Source: Candidatus Hodarchaeota archaeon (GTDB lineage Archaea; Asgardarchaeota; Heimdallarchaeia; Hodarchaeales; YT1-057). Taken from it: a stretch of DNA of 7,265 nt. Within the stretch, counting starts at the first letter, position 1. Every line of letters starts with the position of its first letter. A program made the translations under genes and the position numbers. Location: assembly GCA_016839955.1 (NCBI GenBank), contig JAEOTI010000534.1, positions 1 through 7,265 on the forward strand, given 5' to 3'. Below, piece after piece: positions 1-6,518 of this stretch. The notes beneath the pieces are model-generated. The model saw only the letters and a list, made by a program, of their open reading frames with translations. It was not told where the DNA came from and made no database searches.

Positions 1-778
1 CCATTGATCCATCATTTAACTGTAATTTCTCAGCAGTTCTAAGAAAATTCTTCACTTCTTCACTCATAAGCCCTGTCCTTATGGCAAAAATCCTACTGAG
101 TTCAGCCACATAAGTTCGAGTAGGATTATTAAGAAATTTTTGAACTAATTCTCTTCCCAAAGTCTCAGCAATGGAAGTAAAATTCTCATTGTTTAGAACT
201 AGTTTTGTATCAATATTTCCATGAACTACAAATAAGATCTCTGAGGAAAGATTGTGTTGTTTGATTTCTCCAATACCAGGAGCTCCCGCTGAGATTCTAC
301 TTTCAAAACCACCATGGATCTGAGCTATAACGTCTCCCAATCCCGTTCGGTAACTCACTTCTGCAATATGTGCAATTTGTTGGGTCTCTAAAGACGATAA
401 AACACCATAAGTTTCATTTAAACACATTACAGTTCCTAATGCCCCACAAGCACTTGCTCCTAATCCAATACCTATTGGAAAGTCTAGTTTCATACTTATT
501 TCTACTTTTGCAGTGATTCCTGCTTTCTTTAAGAATAGCTCAGCTGCGTGGTTACTAACGGGAGCATGAGATTCTTTAATCTTATTTCCATTTCCAGGAA
601 GTGCTAATGTAATATTTACATCGTTTTCTGGAGAATTTTTCGTCTTTAAGGATATTGATGTTCCTATCTTTGTACAGAAACCTACTCCAACAGATCCTGT
701 TGTTAATGGGTCTTCAGTATATTGAGGGCTAAAAAAACAAGTAGCATGCCCAGGAACGAACGCTCTACTTTCGATCAA
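1..778 (-). CDS. Pantoate kinase (PoK), GHMP kinase family, 3' end cut by the window edge
   Basis: This enzyme phosphorylates pantoate with ATP to 4-phosphopantoate, the first of the two archaea-specific steps replacing bacterial PanC and CoaA. My own translation of the minus strand gives 259 residues, starting LIESRAFVPGH; the frame is still open at base 1, so the C-terminus is missing (the family is near 300 residues). Visible landmarks are the N-terminal PGH (residues 9-11), the GHMP phosphate-binding loop PIGIGLGASACGAL (101-114) and TGLGDVIAQ (145-153), which carries the expected acidic residue. The start is TTG at 778-776, one base after the stop of the upstream ligase gene, with GAGG at 791-788 as ribosome binding site; no in-frame ATG fits the conserved N-terminus. 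The one-base spacing to the ligase, which uses this enzyme's product, strongly supports both calls. Other GHMP kinases are less likely given the context. Confidence 0.9.
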   Translation of the reverse strand, partial: MIESRAFVPGHATCFFSPQYTEDPLTTGSVGVGFCTKIGTSISLKTKNSPENDVNITLALPGNGNKIKESHAPVSNHAAELFLKKAGITAKVEISMKLDFPIGIGLGASACGALGTVMCLNETYGVLSSLETQQIAHIAEVSYRTGLGDVIAQIHGGFESRISAGAPGIGEIKQHNLSSEILFVVHGNIDTKLVLNNENFTSIAETLGRELVQKFLNNPTRTYVAELSRIFAIRTGLMSEEVKNFLRTAEKLQLNDGSM

Positions 779-779
779 A

Positions 780-1547
780 TTAAATTTCCTCTTTTATCCT
801 CGTTTGAAGACCCGATAATATTGCTGCGTAGCTTTCTTGAAGTATTTTCTTATTATCATACTCTTGAATCATTTTCATTAGAGATTTTTTTGAATGTGAT
901 TTTAATTCATGAATTTTATGAATAAATAGGGGCAAACTTCGAACTACATTGTCAATAATTGAAACTGTTGCTGCTTGGGCAGTTCGACTAAGGGGATTTA
1001 AATCAACTGTTATCACTGTTTTTCCCATTTTCACAAGAGCTTCTGTTCGATCACCATCTTCTAATGGAACAAAAACACAATCTGCAACTAGAATTCCCTC
1101 AGAGTCTACAATCCTCCTTTTATGAGAAAGTTCTTTAATTTCAGAACGTCCTGGGCCCAGACCCAATATTTTCTTTGCCCCTGCTTTTCTTAATCGCTTT
1201 GCAATTGCACCTTCACGTTCAGCAGTTCTGTAAAATAGATTTACTTCTAGAGGAGCATCAGATAATTCCGATAATTGTACAAGTTCTTCAGGAATCAACG
1301 CAGTTACGTTTCCATTAACAGATATGACAGGATGTTTTGCTATCAAAAAATGAGCCGATGCAATAGAAATTGCTTTTTTGGCGGCATCTATTGTTTTTTC
1401 TCCAATTAAATAATCAAAGGCTTCACCACGGCCATGGGCAAATAATCCAGCCTTTGCTACTAATCCTTCTTCAAACCCTTTCTCTAGTTTTTGGCGAATA
1501 TGAAGTGATAACGCTCTGGGATGATCATCTGGAACAAAATCCTGCAA
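780..1547 (-). CDS. 4-phosphopantoate--beta-alanine ligase (phosphopantothenate synthetase, PPS)
   Basis: This cytosolic enzyme condenses 4-phosphopantoate with beta-alanine using ATP to make 4'-phosphopantothenate in archaeal coenzyme A synthesis. The 255-residue protein has the family's usual length and is conserved from end to end: HPRALSLHIR near residues 9-18, AHGRGEAFDYLIGE (37-50), VISVNGNVTAL (74-84), PLEDGDRTEALVKMGK (161-176) and VDLNPLSRTAQ (181-191). From memory it aligns closely with the characterised Thermococcus enzyme over its whole length. The start is TTG at 1547-1545; it lies just before the conserved HPR segment, with a GAAGGAAG ribosome-binding stretch about eight bases upstream. 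It follows the panE-like gene by 21 bases and precedes pantoate kinase by one base, so translation of the two archaeal pantothenate enzymes is probably coupled. Confidence 0.95.
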   Translation of the reverse strand: MQDFVPDDHPRALSLHIRQKLEKGFEEGLVAKAGLFAHGRGEAFDYLIGEKTIDAAKKAISIASAHFLIAKHPVISVNGNVTALIPEELVQLSELSDAPLEVNLFYRTAEREGAIAKRLRKAGAKKILGLGPGRSEIKELSHKRRIVDSEGILVADCVFVPLEDGDRTEALVKMGKTVITVDLNPLSRTAQAATVSIIDNVVRSLPLFIHKIHELKSHSKKSLMKMIQEYDNKKILQESYAAILSGLQTRIKEEI

Positions 1548-1568
1548 ATTGGTTTCTTCCTTCTCGAA

Positions 1569-2519
1569 TTATTTTTTTAAATCCATGGTAGAGATAATAC
1601 CACTTGTAGCTGCGTTTACTCTTCCTAATAGTAGAGAAACAAGTGTATCATTGATTGGAGTTTCAATTTTTTCATTTTGAGCATGTTTTAATAGTGCTCC
1701 ATTCAAAAAGTCAATTTCAGTAGGTTTTTTCTTCTTTAAATCCTGTAGCATACTACAATAGTTGTTGGTTGTCTCAAAAATAACCTGTTTAACCTCTTGA
1801 GAAACATCTTTGAAAGGTAAATAAATCTCCGAAGTGTTTACCACGAGAGAAATCTCTGAGATAAAATTATCAAGAAGCTCAGTGAGGTTTTTATTTTGCA
1901 AAAGAAACCCATTTTGACAACCAATTAATGCACAAATAGGATTAATAACCGAATTTATGAGTAATTTCCCCCAAATCCACTTGTTAATATTTTCTACAAG
2001 GGTGGATTTCAAGCCATTATCTGAAAATCCTTGTGTAAGATTGGTTAAAACACTTGACTCCATTTGATTATTTTTCATATTACCAATGAAGGTTCTTCCA
2101 TAACCTGACCGAGAAACTTTCCCAGGTTCTATAATGTTTGCACCTTCAGTGGTAATAGCTCTCATTATCATACTTCTAGGAAAGTATTTTTCCACTATTT
2201 TCTCATTATTTAACCCATTTTGGAGTATTAATATTGGAATGCTAGGGAATCCACATCGTTTAAGATTCCGTAATGTAAACTCTAAATCAAAGGTCTTAGT
2301 TGTAATAACTAGACAATCAAACCTTTCATCGATTGGAAGCTTTGTAGAAGCTTTTGGATAAAAAATTTCTTCCATTTCTTTACTAATTATGAATAAACCA
2401 TTTTCTTTAATGGAAGAAATGTGAGGATCTCGACCAATTAACCAAACATCAAATTTCTTTGAGAGTAGTCCCCCAAATAAAGATCCAATGCTGCCCACAC
2501 CGAGAAAGAGAATTTTCAT
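1569..2519 (-). CDS. panE: 2-dehydropantoate 2-reductase (ketopantoate reductase)
   Basis: The enzyme reduces 2-dehydropantoate to pantoate with NAD(P)H, supplying the substrate for the pantoate kinase two genes downstream. The 316-residue protein opens with a Rossmann nucleotide-binding loop, FLGVGSIGSLFGG (5-17). The conserved LQNG is at 99-102, the catalytic lysine region WIWGKLLINSVINPICAL at 181-198 (Lys185, Asn189) and the TEIDFLNG signature at 267-274 (Glu268, equivalent to the substrate-binding glutamate of the E. coli enzyme). Length matches the family. The ATG at 2519 lies six bases after the stop of the flavoprotein gene and lacks a clear Shine-Dalgarno site, so re-initiation by ribosomes finishing the upstream gene is likely. 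An out-of-frame ATG at 2523 leads nowhere. ApbA/PanE relatives acting on other 2-keto acids exist, but placement beside PPS and PoK makes the pantoate role the best call. Confidence 0.9.
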   Translation of the reverse strand: MKILFLGVGSIGSLFGGLLSKKFDVWLIGRDPHISSIKENGLFIISKEMEEIFYPKASTKLPIDERFDCLVITTKTFDLEFTLRNLKRCGFPSIPILILQNGLNNEKIVEKYFPRSMIMRAITTEGANIIEPGKVSRSGYGRTFIGNMKNNQMESSVLTNLTQGFSDNGLKSTLVENINKWIWGKLLINSVINPICALIGCQNGFLLQNKNLTELLDNFISEISLVVNTSEIYLPFKDVSQEVKQVIFETTNNYCSMLQDLKKKKPTEIDFLNGALLKHAQNEKIETPINDTLVSLLLGRVNAATSGIISTMDLKK

Positions 2520-2525
2520 TCATTA

Positions 2526-3905
2526 TCAGCCAGTTATAGCTTTTAAGTAGGGAGAATAAAGTCTCTCAACTTTGGGAATCCAATCCTGAAAACCTTCTAT
2601 CTCTGGATAATCCTTATAGAGTTGATTAGCTTTTTTCATCGAACTTACTGTTTTTGCTAAGGCGATTGTAGGTCTTAAGATACCAATAGCTTTGAATAAC
2701 CTTCTTAATTTGTCAAAGAAGCTCATTGTCAACCCTTCTGGAGTAGACATTTTCATTATATCCTGATGAGATACAATTTCTCTCGCCATAATTTTGTTAA
2801 TTGCATTATTGTCTAATCGAGCTACAAGAAGACGGAAAAGGTCCAATGGTGCATGACCTGCGCCTGCATGTCTCATATACGCTATATTGTAATTCCATAA
2901 ACCTTTTACACTTGTATCATTATTTTCTAAGGCCTTCCCTATAGAATCTGCAAGAGCCACTCCAGATTCAAGATTTATACCCAGTCCTCCTGCATGAAGC
3001 GGATTTACTTGGATGCCTGAATCTCCAACAAGAGCAAAATTGTCAGCTACTAACGAGTTTAGTGGTCTCCGTGTTGGAACTCTACCAGATCCTGCATCTA
3101 ATAACTCTGATCCTTCAAAAATTGGATTTTTTTTCAAATATCGTGTCCAAGTTTCTTTTAGGTTTCGAGTACGATCCGTTGAACCACCTAATCCAGCGTT
3201 TACTGTTCCATCTTTGCGGGGGAATATCCAAATATAACCTGATGGAATGTATTCGGAATCAAATATTATTCGAAGTCGTTCAGGGTTTTCTATTGTAGTT
3301 TTTACCTTACGAATTTCTCGATACGCATAAGCCATGTCAATAGGAGCAATTTCAGTTTCGATATAATCCTTATAGCGACTTGGAACTTGTTTCCTTAATA
3401 TTGTATTAGCTCCTGTAGCATCCACAACTACTTTACTTTTTAGCTCGTTTGTCTCACCTTCTCCTTTTTTGGTGTATCTTAGGCCTACAATAGTTTCATT
3501 TTCGATAATGAAACCTTTTACTTTTGAAGATGGAAAGAGCGTTGCTCCACTATCTATGGCATAATTTTTGATTCGCTGACCAAAGAGATGCCTATCAATC
3601 AAAAACCCACTTTCTTCAGAAAGATCAGTTGTAAGTGTCATACTGGTTTTCATATCTGGGGAATAGATATCGATACCCATTACTACTTGTTTGAGCTCAT
3701 CACCTGATGGATAGGGAAAATTAAGACCTGTTTTTTGGACACCGTCAAAATGAAAAGCAGCAATGGCGTCCCCACAGACTTTCTTTCCTATCATTTCATC
3801 ACTTTTTCTATCGATTAAGGCTACTTTAATACCTTTTTTGGCGAGAGCATATGCAGTGATTGCTCCAGCTGTCCCCGAACCCGCTATTAAAACATCATAG
3901 TTCAA
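2526..3905 (-). CDS. Geranylgeranyl reductase family FAD-dependent oxidoreductase
   Basis: Members of this family saturate the double bonds of geranylgeranyl chains, in archaea those of membrane ether lipids, using FAD and an electron donor such as ferredoxin or NAD(P)H. The 459-residue protein has an N-terminal dinucleotide-binding motif (GSGTAG, 9-14, followed by a beta strand ending in D32), the KVCGD motif with Cys44 typical of the family, DATGAN (162-167), the YxWxFP substrate-pocket motif as YIWIFP (224-229) followed by GLG (238-240), and the second FAD motif ALVGDSG (291-297) followed by NPLHAGGLGINLESG. I see no membrane segment. The start is TTG at 3905-3903; GGAGG lies 11 bases upstream and no ATG is in frame nearby. 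It heads the tight run with panE, PPS and PoK. The exact substrate cannot be read from sequence; a role in lipid saturation is the family default. Confidence 0.85.
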   Translation of the reverse strand: MNYDVLIAGSGTAGAITAYALAKKGIKVALIDRKSDEMIGKKVCGDAIAAFHFDGVQKTGLNFPYPSGDELKQVVMGIDIYSPDMKTSMTLTTDLSEESGFLIDRHLFGQRIKNYAIDSGATLFPSSKVKGFIIENETIVGLRYTKKGEGETNELKSKVVVDATGANTILRKQVPSRYKDYIETEIAPIDMAYAYREIRKVKTTIENPERLRIIFDSEYIPSGYIWIFPRKDGTVNAGLGGSTDRTRNLKETWTRYLKKNPIFEGSELLDAGSGRVPTRRPLNSLVADNFALVGDSGIQVNPLHAGGLGINLESGVALADSIGKALENNDTSVKGLWNYNIAYMRHAGAGHAPLDLFRLLVARLDNNAINKIMAREIVSHQDIMKMSTPEGLTMSFFDKLRRLFKAIGILRPTIALAKTVSSMKKANQLYKDYPEIEGFQDWIPKVERLYSPYLKAITG

Positions 3906-3930
3906 AGCTTTGAAATCCTCCGTAATGGTT

Positions 3931-4395
3931 CTAAAAAAAGAAAAAAATTTTATTTTTCATTGAAATTGCATCTCTGGGGATGATTTTGACATCAAAGATA
4001 ATTTGGCCCCAACCACCACATTGTACACCAACATCAAAACAGGAACAACGGTTGAAAACCATTTTCCTTGGATCATGACCTGCATAGAGTGCTTCACCAA
4101 TATGGAAAAGAATAAGCTGTAGTGGACCTAATGCATAAAGACAAACCCGACTAGGACACAACTTTGTTAACATGTTTCCAAATGGATCAAAACAAAGCTT
4201 TGTCCCTACTTTATGTCCAGAATTGCATCCATGAGACTCCACCACTTCTGCAACAACGGTATATTTATTCAACTCTCGAGCTTGGCTAATAAGGTTCATA
4301 AACTTAGGATTTTGTTTAATCATCTCTAATTGTTCATCTGAATAATCCATATGCTCCTGGAATGCTTTCATAATTTTCTCTGAAGGGACTTCCAA
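3931..4395 (-). CDS. Cysteine-rich uncharacterised protein, TIGR04076-like
   Basis: I do not know a function for this 154-residue protein. Its core resembles the small TIGR04076-type family: HGCNSGHKVG (55-64), FDPFGN (69-74), KLCPSRVCLYALGPL (78-92) and RCSCFDVGVQCGGWGQI (116-132). There are seven cysteines (57, 68, 80, 85, 117, 119, 126) plus His56 and His61, which suggests metal or iron-sulfur binding, though this is inference. An N-terminal helical stretch (about 1-45) precedes the core. The start is TTG at 4395-4393, because a TAA stop lies directly before it in frame; Met9 (4371) is the only close alternative. The C-terminus ends in an odd IFFFF encoded by a T-rich run, so the last dozen residues may be unconserved. 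It lies 25 bases upstream of the flavoprotein gene on the same strand, which could make them partners, perhaps in redox chemistry. Confidence 0.7.
   Translation of the reverse strand: MEVPSEKIMKAFQEHMDYSDEQLEMIKQNPKFMNLISQARELNKYTVVAEVVESHGCNSGHKVGTKLCFDPFGNMLTKLCPSRVCLYALGPLQLILFHIGEALYAGHDPRKMVFNRCSCFDVGVQCGGWGQIIFDVKIIPRDAISMKNKIFFFF
3933..3947 (-). terminator. T-rich tract, possible archaeal intrinsic terminator
   Basis: On the minus strand the sequence reads seven T, one C, seven T, overlapping the last codons and stop of the cysteine-rich gene. Archaeal RNA polymerase commonly terminates at such oligo-T runs without needing a hairpin, and none is evident here. It would reduce or end read-through from the cysteine-rich gene into the flavoprotein-panE-PPS-PoK run. 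The T-run is seen directly; the termination role is inferred. Confidence 0.4.
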
Positions 4396-4579
4396 TTATC
4401 ATCCACTCGATGGCCAATTTAAATTCATTTGAGTATTAACAGACAATTTATTGAAACTCTTTGATCAATTTATAGTGTTTTTGTTCATTAATAAATGCTT
4501 AAATCATTTAAGCTATTTTTTCATTTTAAATTGGAGTATTAAGACCAAGGGCTGTTGGAAGAATTACCAATATAATAGT
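4396..4579. other. Non-coding stretch upstream of the cysteine-rich gene
   Basis: This AT-rich part of the gap should hold the minus-strand promoter of the cysteine-rich gene. TATA-like stretches occur on the minus strand near 4419-4427 (TTTAAATT) and 4445-4452 (AATAAATT), and the heptamer CAATTTA appears three times on the plus strand (4415, 4444, 4466). None stands out enough to be called a defined promoter. An open frame across 4451-4657 on the plus strand has a low-complexity Phe/Ile/Asn-rich composition in its first half and is not convincing as a gene. Confidence 0.4.
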
Positions 4580-4771
4580 TATCATCATAAATGGTTATTT
4601 GGATCTATTGAGATAGCTATAATACCGATTGAAATTCAAGGAAGGGAAAATTGCTAATGAGCCAGATGCGTGGGGAAATTCTTCTTTTGGATAGATCATG
4701 TAGCAGAAATTAGTGAATTACAACCTGTAGAAATAAAGGTTGTTTTTATCTTTTGGAATATTTCGAATTAA
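4580..4771 (+). pseudogene. Decayed RelE-like toxin relic
   Basis: One plus-strand frame reads IPIEIQGRENC, then two consecutive stops (TAA 4655-4657, TGA 4658-4660), then continues without a break as ARCVGKFFFWIDHVAEIS up to a TAA at 4769-4771. This mirrors the middle and C-terminal part of RelE/ParE-type toxins, where a K-(L/I)-x-G-x-E-x-x-Y-R-x-R-V-G-x-(F/Y)-R pattern is usual. It also matches the toxin gene at 6739: twenty bases at 4632-4651 are identical to 6866-6885, and the following GCTAA is shared after one mismatch. The N-terminal half is not recognisable and no start can be assigned, so the left boundary is approximate. Nothing here could make a working toxin. The short match could be chance plus low complexity, but identity in the same reading frame and at the same family position argues for common descent. 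Confidence 0.45.
4632..4657 (+). repeat. Direct repeat, copy 1 (pair at 6866-6891)
   Basis: Twenty bases (4632-4651) are identical to 6866-6885; after one mismatch (T here, A in the other copy) the next five, GCTAA, match again, giving 25 of 26. Both copies are read in the RelE-like frame, encode IQGREN and end on TAA. The copies flank the arsenite permease and thioredoxin-like genes in the same orientation. Confidence 0.7.
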
Positions 4772-4819
4772 TTCTTATTTGAGGTAATAGAGTCCTTCCC
4801 CAACGCTCTTCACTTGAAT

Positions 4820-4855
4820 AAATAAATTTATTTGTATCAATAAATACGTATTGAT
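4820..4855. promoter_or_regulatory. Palindromes upstream of acr3, candidate ArsR-type operator
   Basis: Two symmetric elements lie side by side. Bases 4820-4833 form a perfect 14-base palindrome of A and T. Bases 4836-4855 are an inverted repeat with arms ATCAATA and TATTGAT around a six-base centre, and contain the perfect palindrome AATACGTATT (4843-4852). A TATA-like stretch, ATATTAATAT, follows at 4857-4866, about 30-40 bases before the arsenite permease start. ArsR/SmtB repressors bind AT-rich inverted repeats of this kind over promoters, so metalloid-responsive control is plausible. No regulator gene is in the window and AT-rich DNA yields palindromes easily, so this stays a candidate. 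Confidence 0.4.
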
Positions 4856-4897
4856 GAATATTAATATCATTTCTGGTACGACAATGGGCGATTTAAT

Positions 4898-6034
4898 ATG
4901 ACAACAGTCAATGTATCCGAAAAAAAAGGACAAGTTATGGGGAACTTATCATTCATCGACAGATTTCTACCTTTTTGGATTCTTTTAGCTATGATGATTG
5001 GTTTTCTTCTAGGGCAATTTGAAGGAGTCAAGGACATCTTCAATACTGTTCAATTCGGAACCACAAGCCTTCCAATAGCAATCGGACTTCTTTGGATGAT
5101 GTACCCAGTCCTTGCTAAGGTAAAATATGAAGAACTTCATAAAGTGCTCAACGAAGGAAAAATGTTTGGAACTTCTCTTTTTTTAAATTGGGTAATTGGT
5201 CCATTGTTAATGTTTGCCTTAGCTTGGATATTCCTACCTAATGAACCTGCATTTCGAGAAGGAATCATTGTTGTTGGGCTAGCTCGTTGCATTGCTATGG
5301 TTTTAATCTGGAATATGTTAGCTGGTGGCGATGCAGAAGATTGTGCATTATTAGTTGCCTTAAATTCTGTATTCCAAGTTTTAGCTTACTCTTTCTATGC
5401 TTTTTTCTTCTTATCATTTGCCTCAGAATGGCTTGGCGCAGAAGCAACAACAGTAGATATTACAATGATAGATATTGCGATCAGCGTTTTCATCTTTTTA
5501 GGCATTCCACTCATTGCTGGAGCATTAACACGCCTAATTGGTCTTAGAACAATTGGTAAAGAAAGATATGATCATGACTTTGCTCCCCGTTTGGGGCCTA
5601 CTGCATTAATAGGATTGTTATTCACTATTGTTGTTATGTTTACCATGCAGGGAAAAGAAATTGTGGATCTCGGCTGGAAACTCACTCAAGTGGCCACCCC
5701 GTTGCTTTTTTACTTCTTAATCATGTTTATTACAGCATTTTTGATTTCCTGGATATTACGATTCACCTACGATAAAACCGTTACCTTATCATTCACAGCT
5801 GCATCCAATAACTTCGAACTTGCCATCGCTGTAGCTGTGGGAACTTGGGGAATTGAAAGCCAACAAGCAGTTGCTACTGTGATTGGTCCACTAATTGAGG
5901 TCCCTGTATTAATCTCCCTTGTATACTTATCATTGTGGGCTAAGAAATATTTCTTTACAGACGAAGGAGCTCCAAAGACTTTAAGGCATCCATTTACTGA
6001 AGGTCGTGTTATGAAAACCAAAGGATCAAGATAG
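4898..6034 (+). CDS. acr3: Acr3-type arsenite efflux permease
   Basis: This membrane carrier exports arsenite, and in some members antimonite, from the cell using the ion gradient. The protein has about ten hydrophobic membrane segments and the key Acr3 features: the conserved cysteine in GLARCIAMVLIWN (Cys131), the conserved glutamate in VIGPLIEVPVLISLVYL (Glu334), and the signatures NWVIGPLLMFALAW (97-110) and SFTAASNNFELAIAVAVGTWG (298-318). This separates it from the unrelated ArsB family. At 378 residues it is of ordinary length or slightly long. The start is uncertain: ATG at 4898 gives 13 extra residues and lacks a good ribosome site, while ATG at 4937 (Met14, beginning MGNLSFIDRFLPFW) sits six bases after an AAAGGA and matches where the family usually begins. 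It is followed after 39 bases by a thioredoxin-like gene on the same strand, probably co-transcribed. Confidence 0.93.
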   Translation: MTTVNVSEKKGQVMGNLSFIDRFLPFWILLAMMIGFLLGQFEGVKDIFNTVQFGTTSLPIAIGLLWMMYPVLAKVKYEELHKVLNEGKMFGTSLFLNWVIGPLLMFALAWIFLPNEPAFREGIIVVGLARCIAMVLIWNMLAGGDAEDCALLVALNSVFQVLAYSFYAFFFLSFASEWLGAEATTVDITMIDIAISVFIFLGIPLIAGALTRLIGLRTIGKERYDHDFAPRLGPTALIGLLFTIVVMFTMQGKEIVDLGWKLTQVATPLLFYFLIMFITAFLISWILRFTYDKTVTLSFTAASNNFELAIAVAVGTWGIESQQAVATVIGPLIEVPVLISLVYLSLWAKKYFFTDEGAPKTLRHPFTEGRVMKTKGSR

Positions 6035-6073
6035 TAAACCATTTCAAGACAAGGAAGAGAGGAGACGAATTAT

Positions 6074-6367
6074 TTGAACGAAATGAACGAAAAACTACCA
6101 TACACTGAAAAATTACCTCTTGTAGAAGTGTTTGTTCCCGCTGGTGCCTGTGGATGCACATTCTCTCATTGGATGGAACGAGTTTGGGCAGTTCTCCTAA
6201 AATATCGAGGAAAAGTTGAATACAAAACACTAACAAATCAATCACCACGAGCTGATGAACTTGGGATTGTCAGAATGGGTATTGCCATTAATGGTAAAGT
6301 ATTAGCTACTTCGGAGTTGGAAGCAGAAATTCAAAATGTTATAGCTATATGTCGGGTTAAAAAATAG
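6074..6367 (+). CDS. Small thioredoxin-like protein with CGC motif, partner of the arsenite permease
   Basis: This 97-residue soluble protein looks like a minimal thioredoxin-fold domain: a beta strand LVEVFVPAG (16-24), then ACGCTFSHWM (25-34) with Cys26 and Cys28 where thioredoxins carry CxxC, then a helix, a second strand VEYKTLT, the segment DELGIVRMGIAINGKVL, and a C-terminal helix. The usual cis-proline before the third strand (as in TPALVING) is absent; RMGIAING stands there. A further cysteine is at 93 near the C-terminus. A CxC pair could bind trivalent arsenic or act as a redox pair. The start is TTG at 6074, nine bases after GAGGAG; ATG at 6083 is in frame but too far from that site. 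Its place directly behind the permease suggests a role in arsenic handling, such as a reductase, electron carrier or metallochaperone; this is inference, and it does not resemble ArsD or ArsC. Confidence 0.7.
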   Translation: MNEMNEKLPYTEKLPLVEVFVPAGACGCTFSHWMERVWAVLLKYRGKVEYKTLTNQSPRADELGIVRMGIAINGKVLATSELEAEIQNVIAICRVKK

Positions 6368-6371
6368 GATT

Positions 6372-6402
6372 AATCAAAATTTTACCAATAATTTGATTTT
6401 TT
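6372..6402 (+). terminator. Possible hairpin terminator of the arsenite unit
   Basis: Five bases after the stop of the thioredoxin-like gene, arms AATCAAA (6372-6378) and TTTGATT (6392-6398) can form a seven-pair stem around a 13-base loop, running straight into six T (6397-6402). Stem and T-run fit a transcription end for the two-gene arsenite unit. The stem is AT-rich and weak, so the T-run may matter more in an archaeon. Confidence 0.45.
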
Positions 6403-6518
6403 CTCAATCTCTTGATTTCAATGAGTCCAAATAAATAACTAGATTAGAGAAAGACTAATTGATTAAATAAAGATACAATAATAATTAACGGAAAGCTGAT
6501 TTTATCAAGGGACTTAAA
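6403..6518 (+). promoter_or_regulatory. AT-rich upstream region of the antitoxin gene
   Basis: This short gap between the candidate terminator and the antitoxin start is strongly AT-rich. TATA-like stretches such as TTAAATAAAG (around 6463-6472) lie at a suitable distance for an archaeal promoter of the toxin-antitoxin pair. No clear inverted repeat for autoregulation is visible. The assignment is tentative. Confidence 0.3.

Noticed and set aside
722..925. Plus-strand open frame across the PoK/PPS junction
   Set aside because: It lies antisense to two strongly conserved genes and shows no recognisable family pattern.
1370..1591. Plus-strand open frame antisense to PPS
   Set aside because: Shadow of the PPS gene, with low-complexity Leu/Gln-rich content.
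2134..2361. Plus-strand open frame antisense to panE
   Set aside because: Shadow of a conserved gene; no independent support.
3013..3298. Two overlapping plus-strand frames antisense to the geranylgeranyl-reductase-family gene
   Set aside because: Both lie wholly within a conserved coding region and look like translation noise.
4415..4472. Three CAATTTA heptamers as an iteron-like or CRISPR-like array
   Set aside because: The units are short, unevenly spaced (29 and 22 bases) and expected by chance in AT-rich DNA.
4451..4657. 68-codon plus-strand frame taken as an intact gene
   Set aside because: The first part is AT-driven low complexity without a ribosome site, and only its end resembles a known family, which is better explained as a toxin relic that continues past the stops.
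5287..5547. Plus-strand frame inside acr3
   Set aside because: Alternative-frame shadow of a membrane protein gene; its Cys/Phe-rich content is a by-product.
5767..6248. Two minus-strand frames over the acr3 end and the thioredoxin-like gene
   Set aside because: Antisense to well-supported genes, with no promoter or ribosome site evidence.
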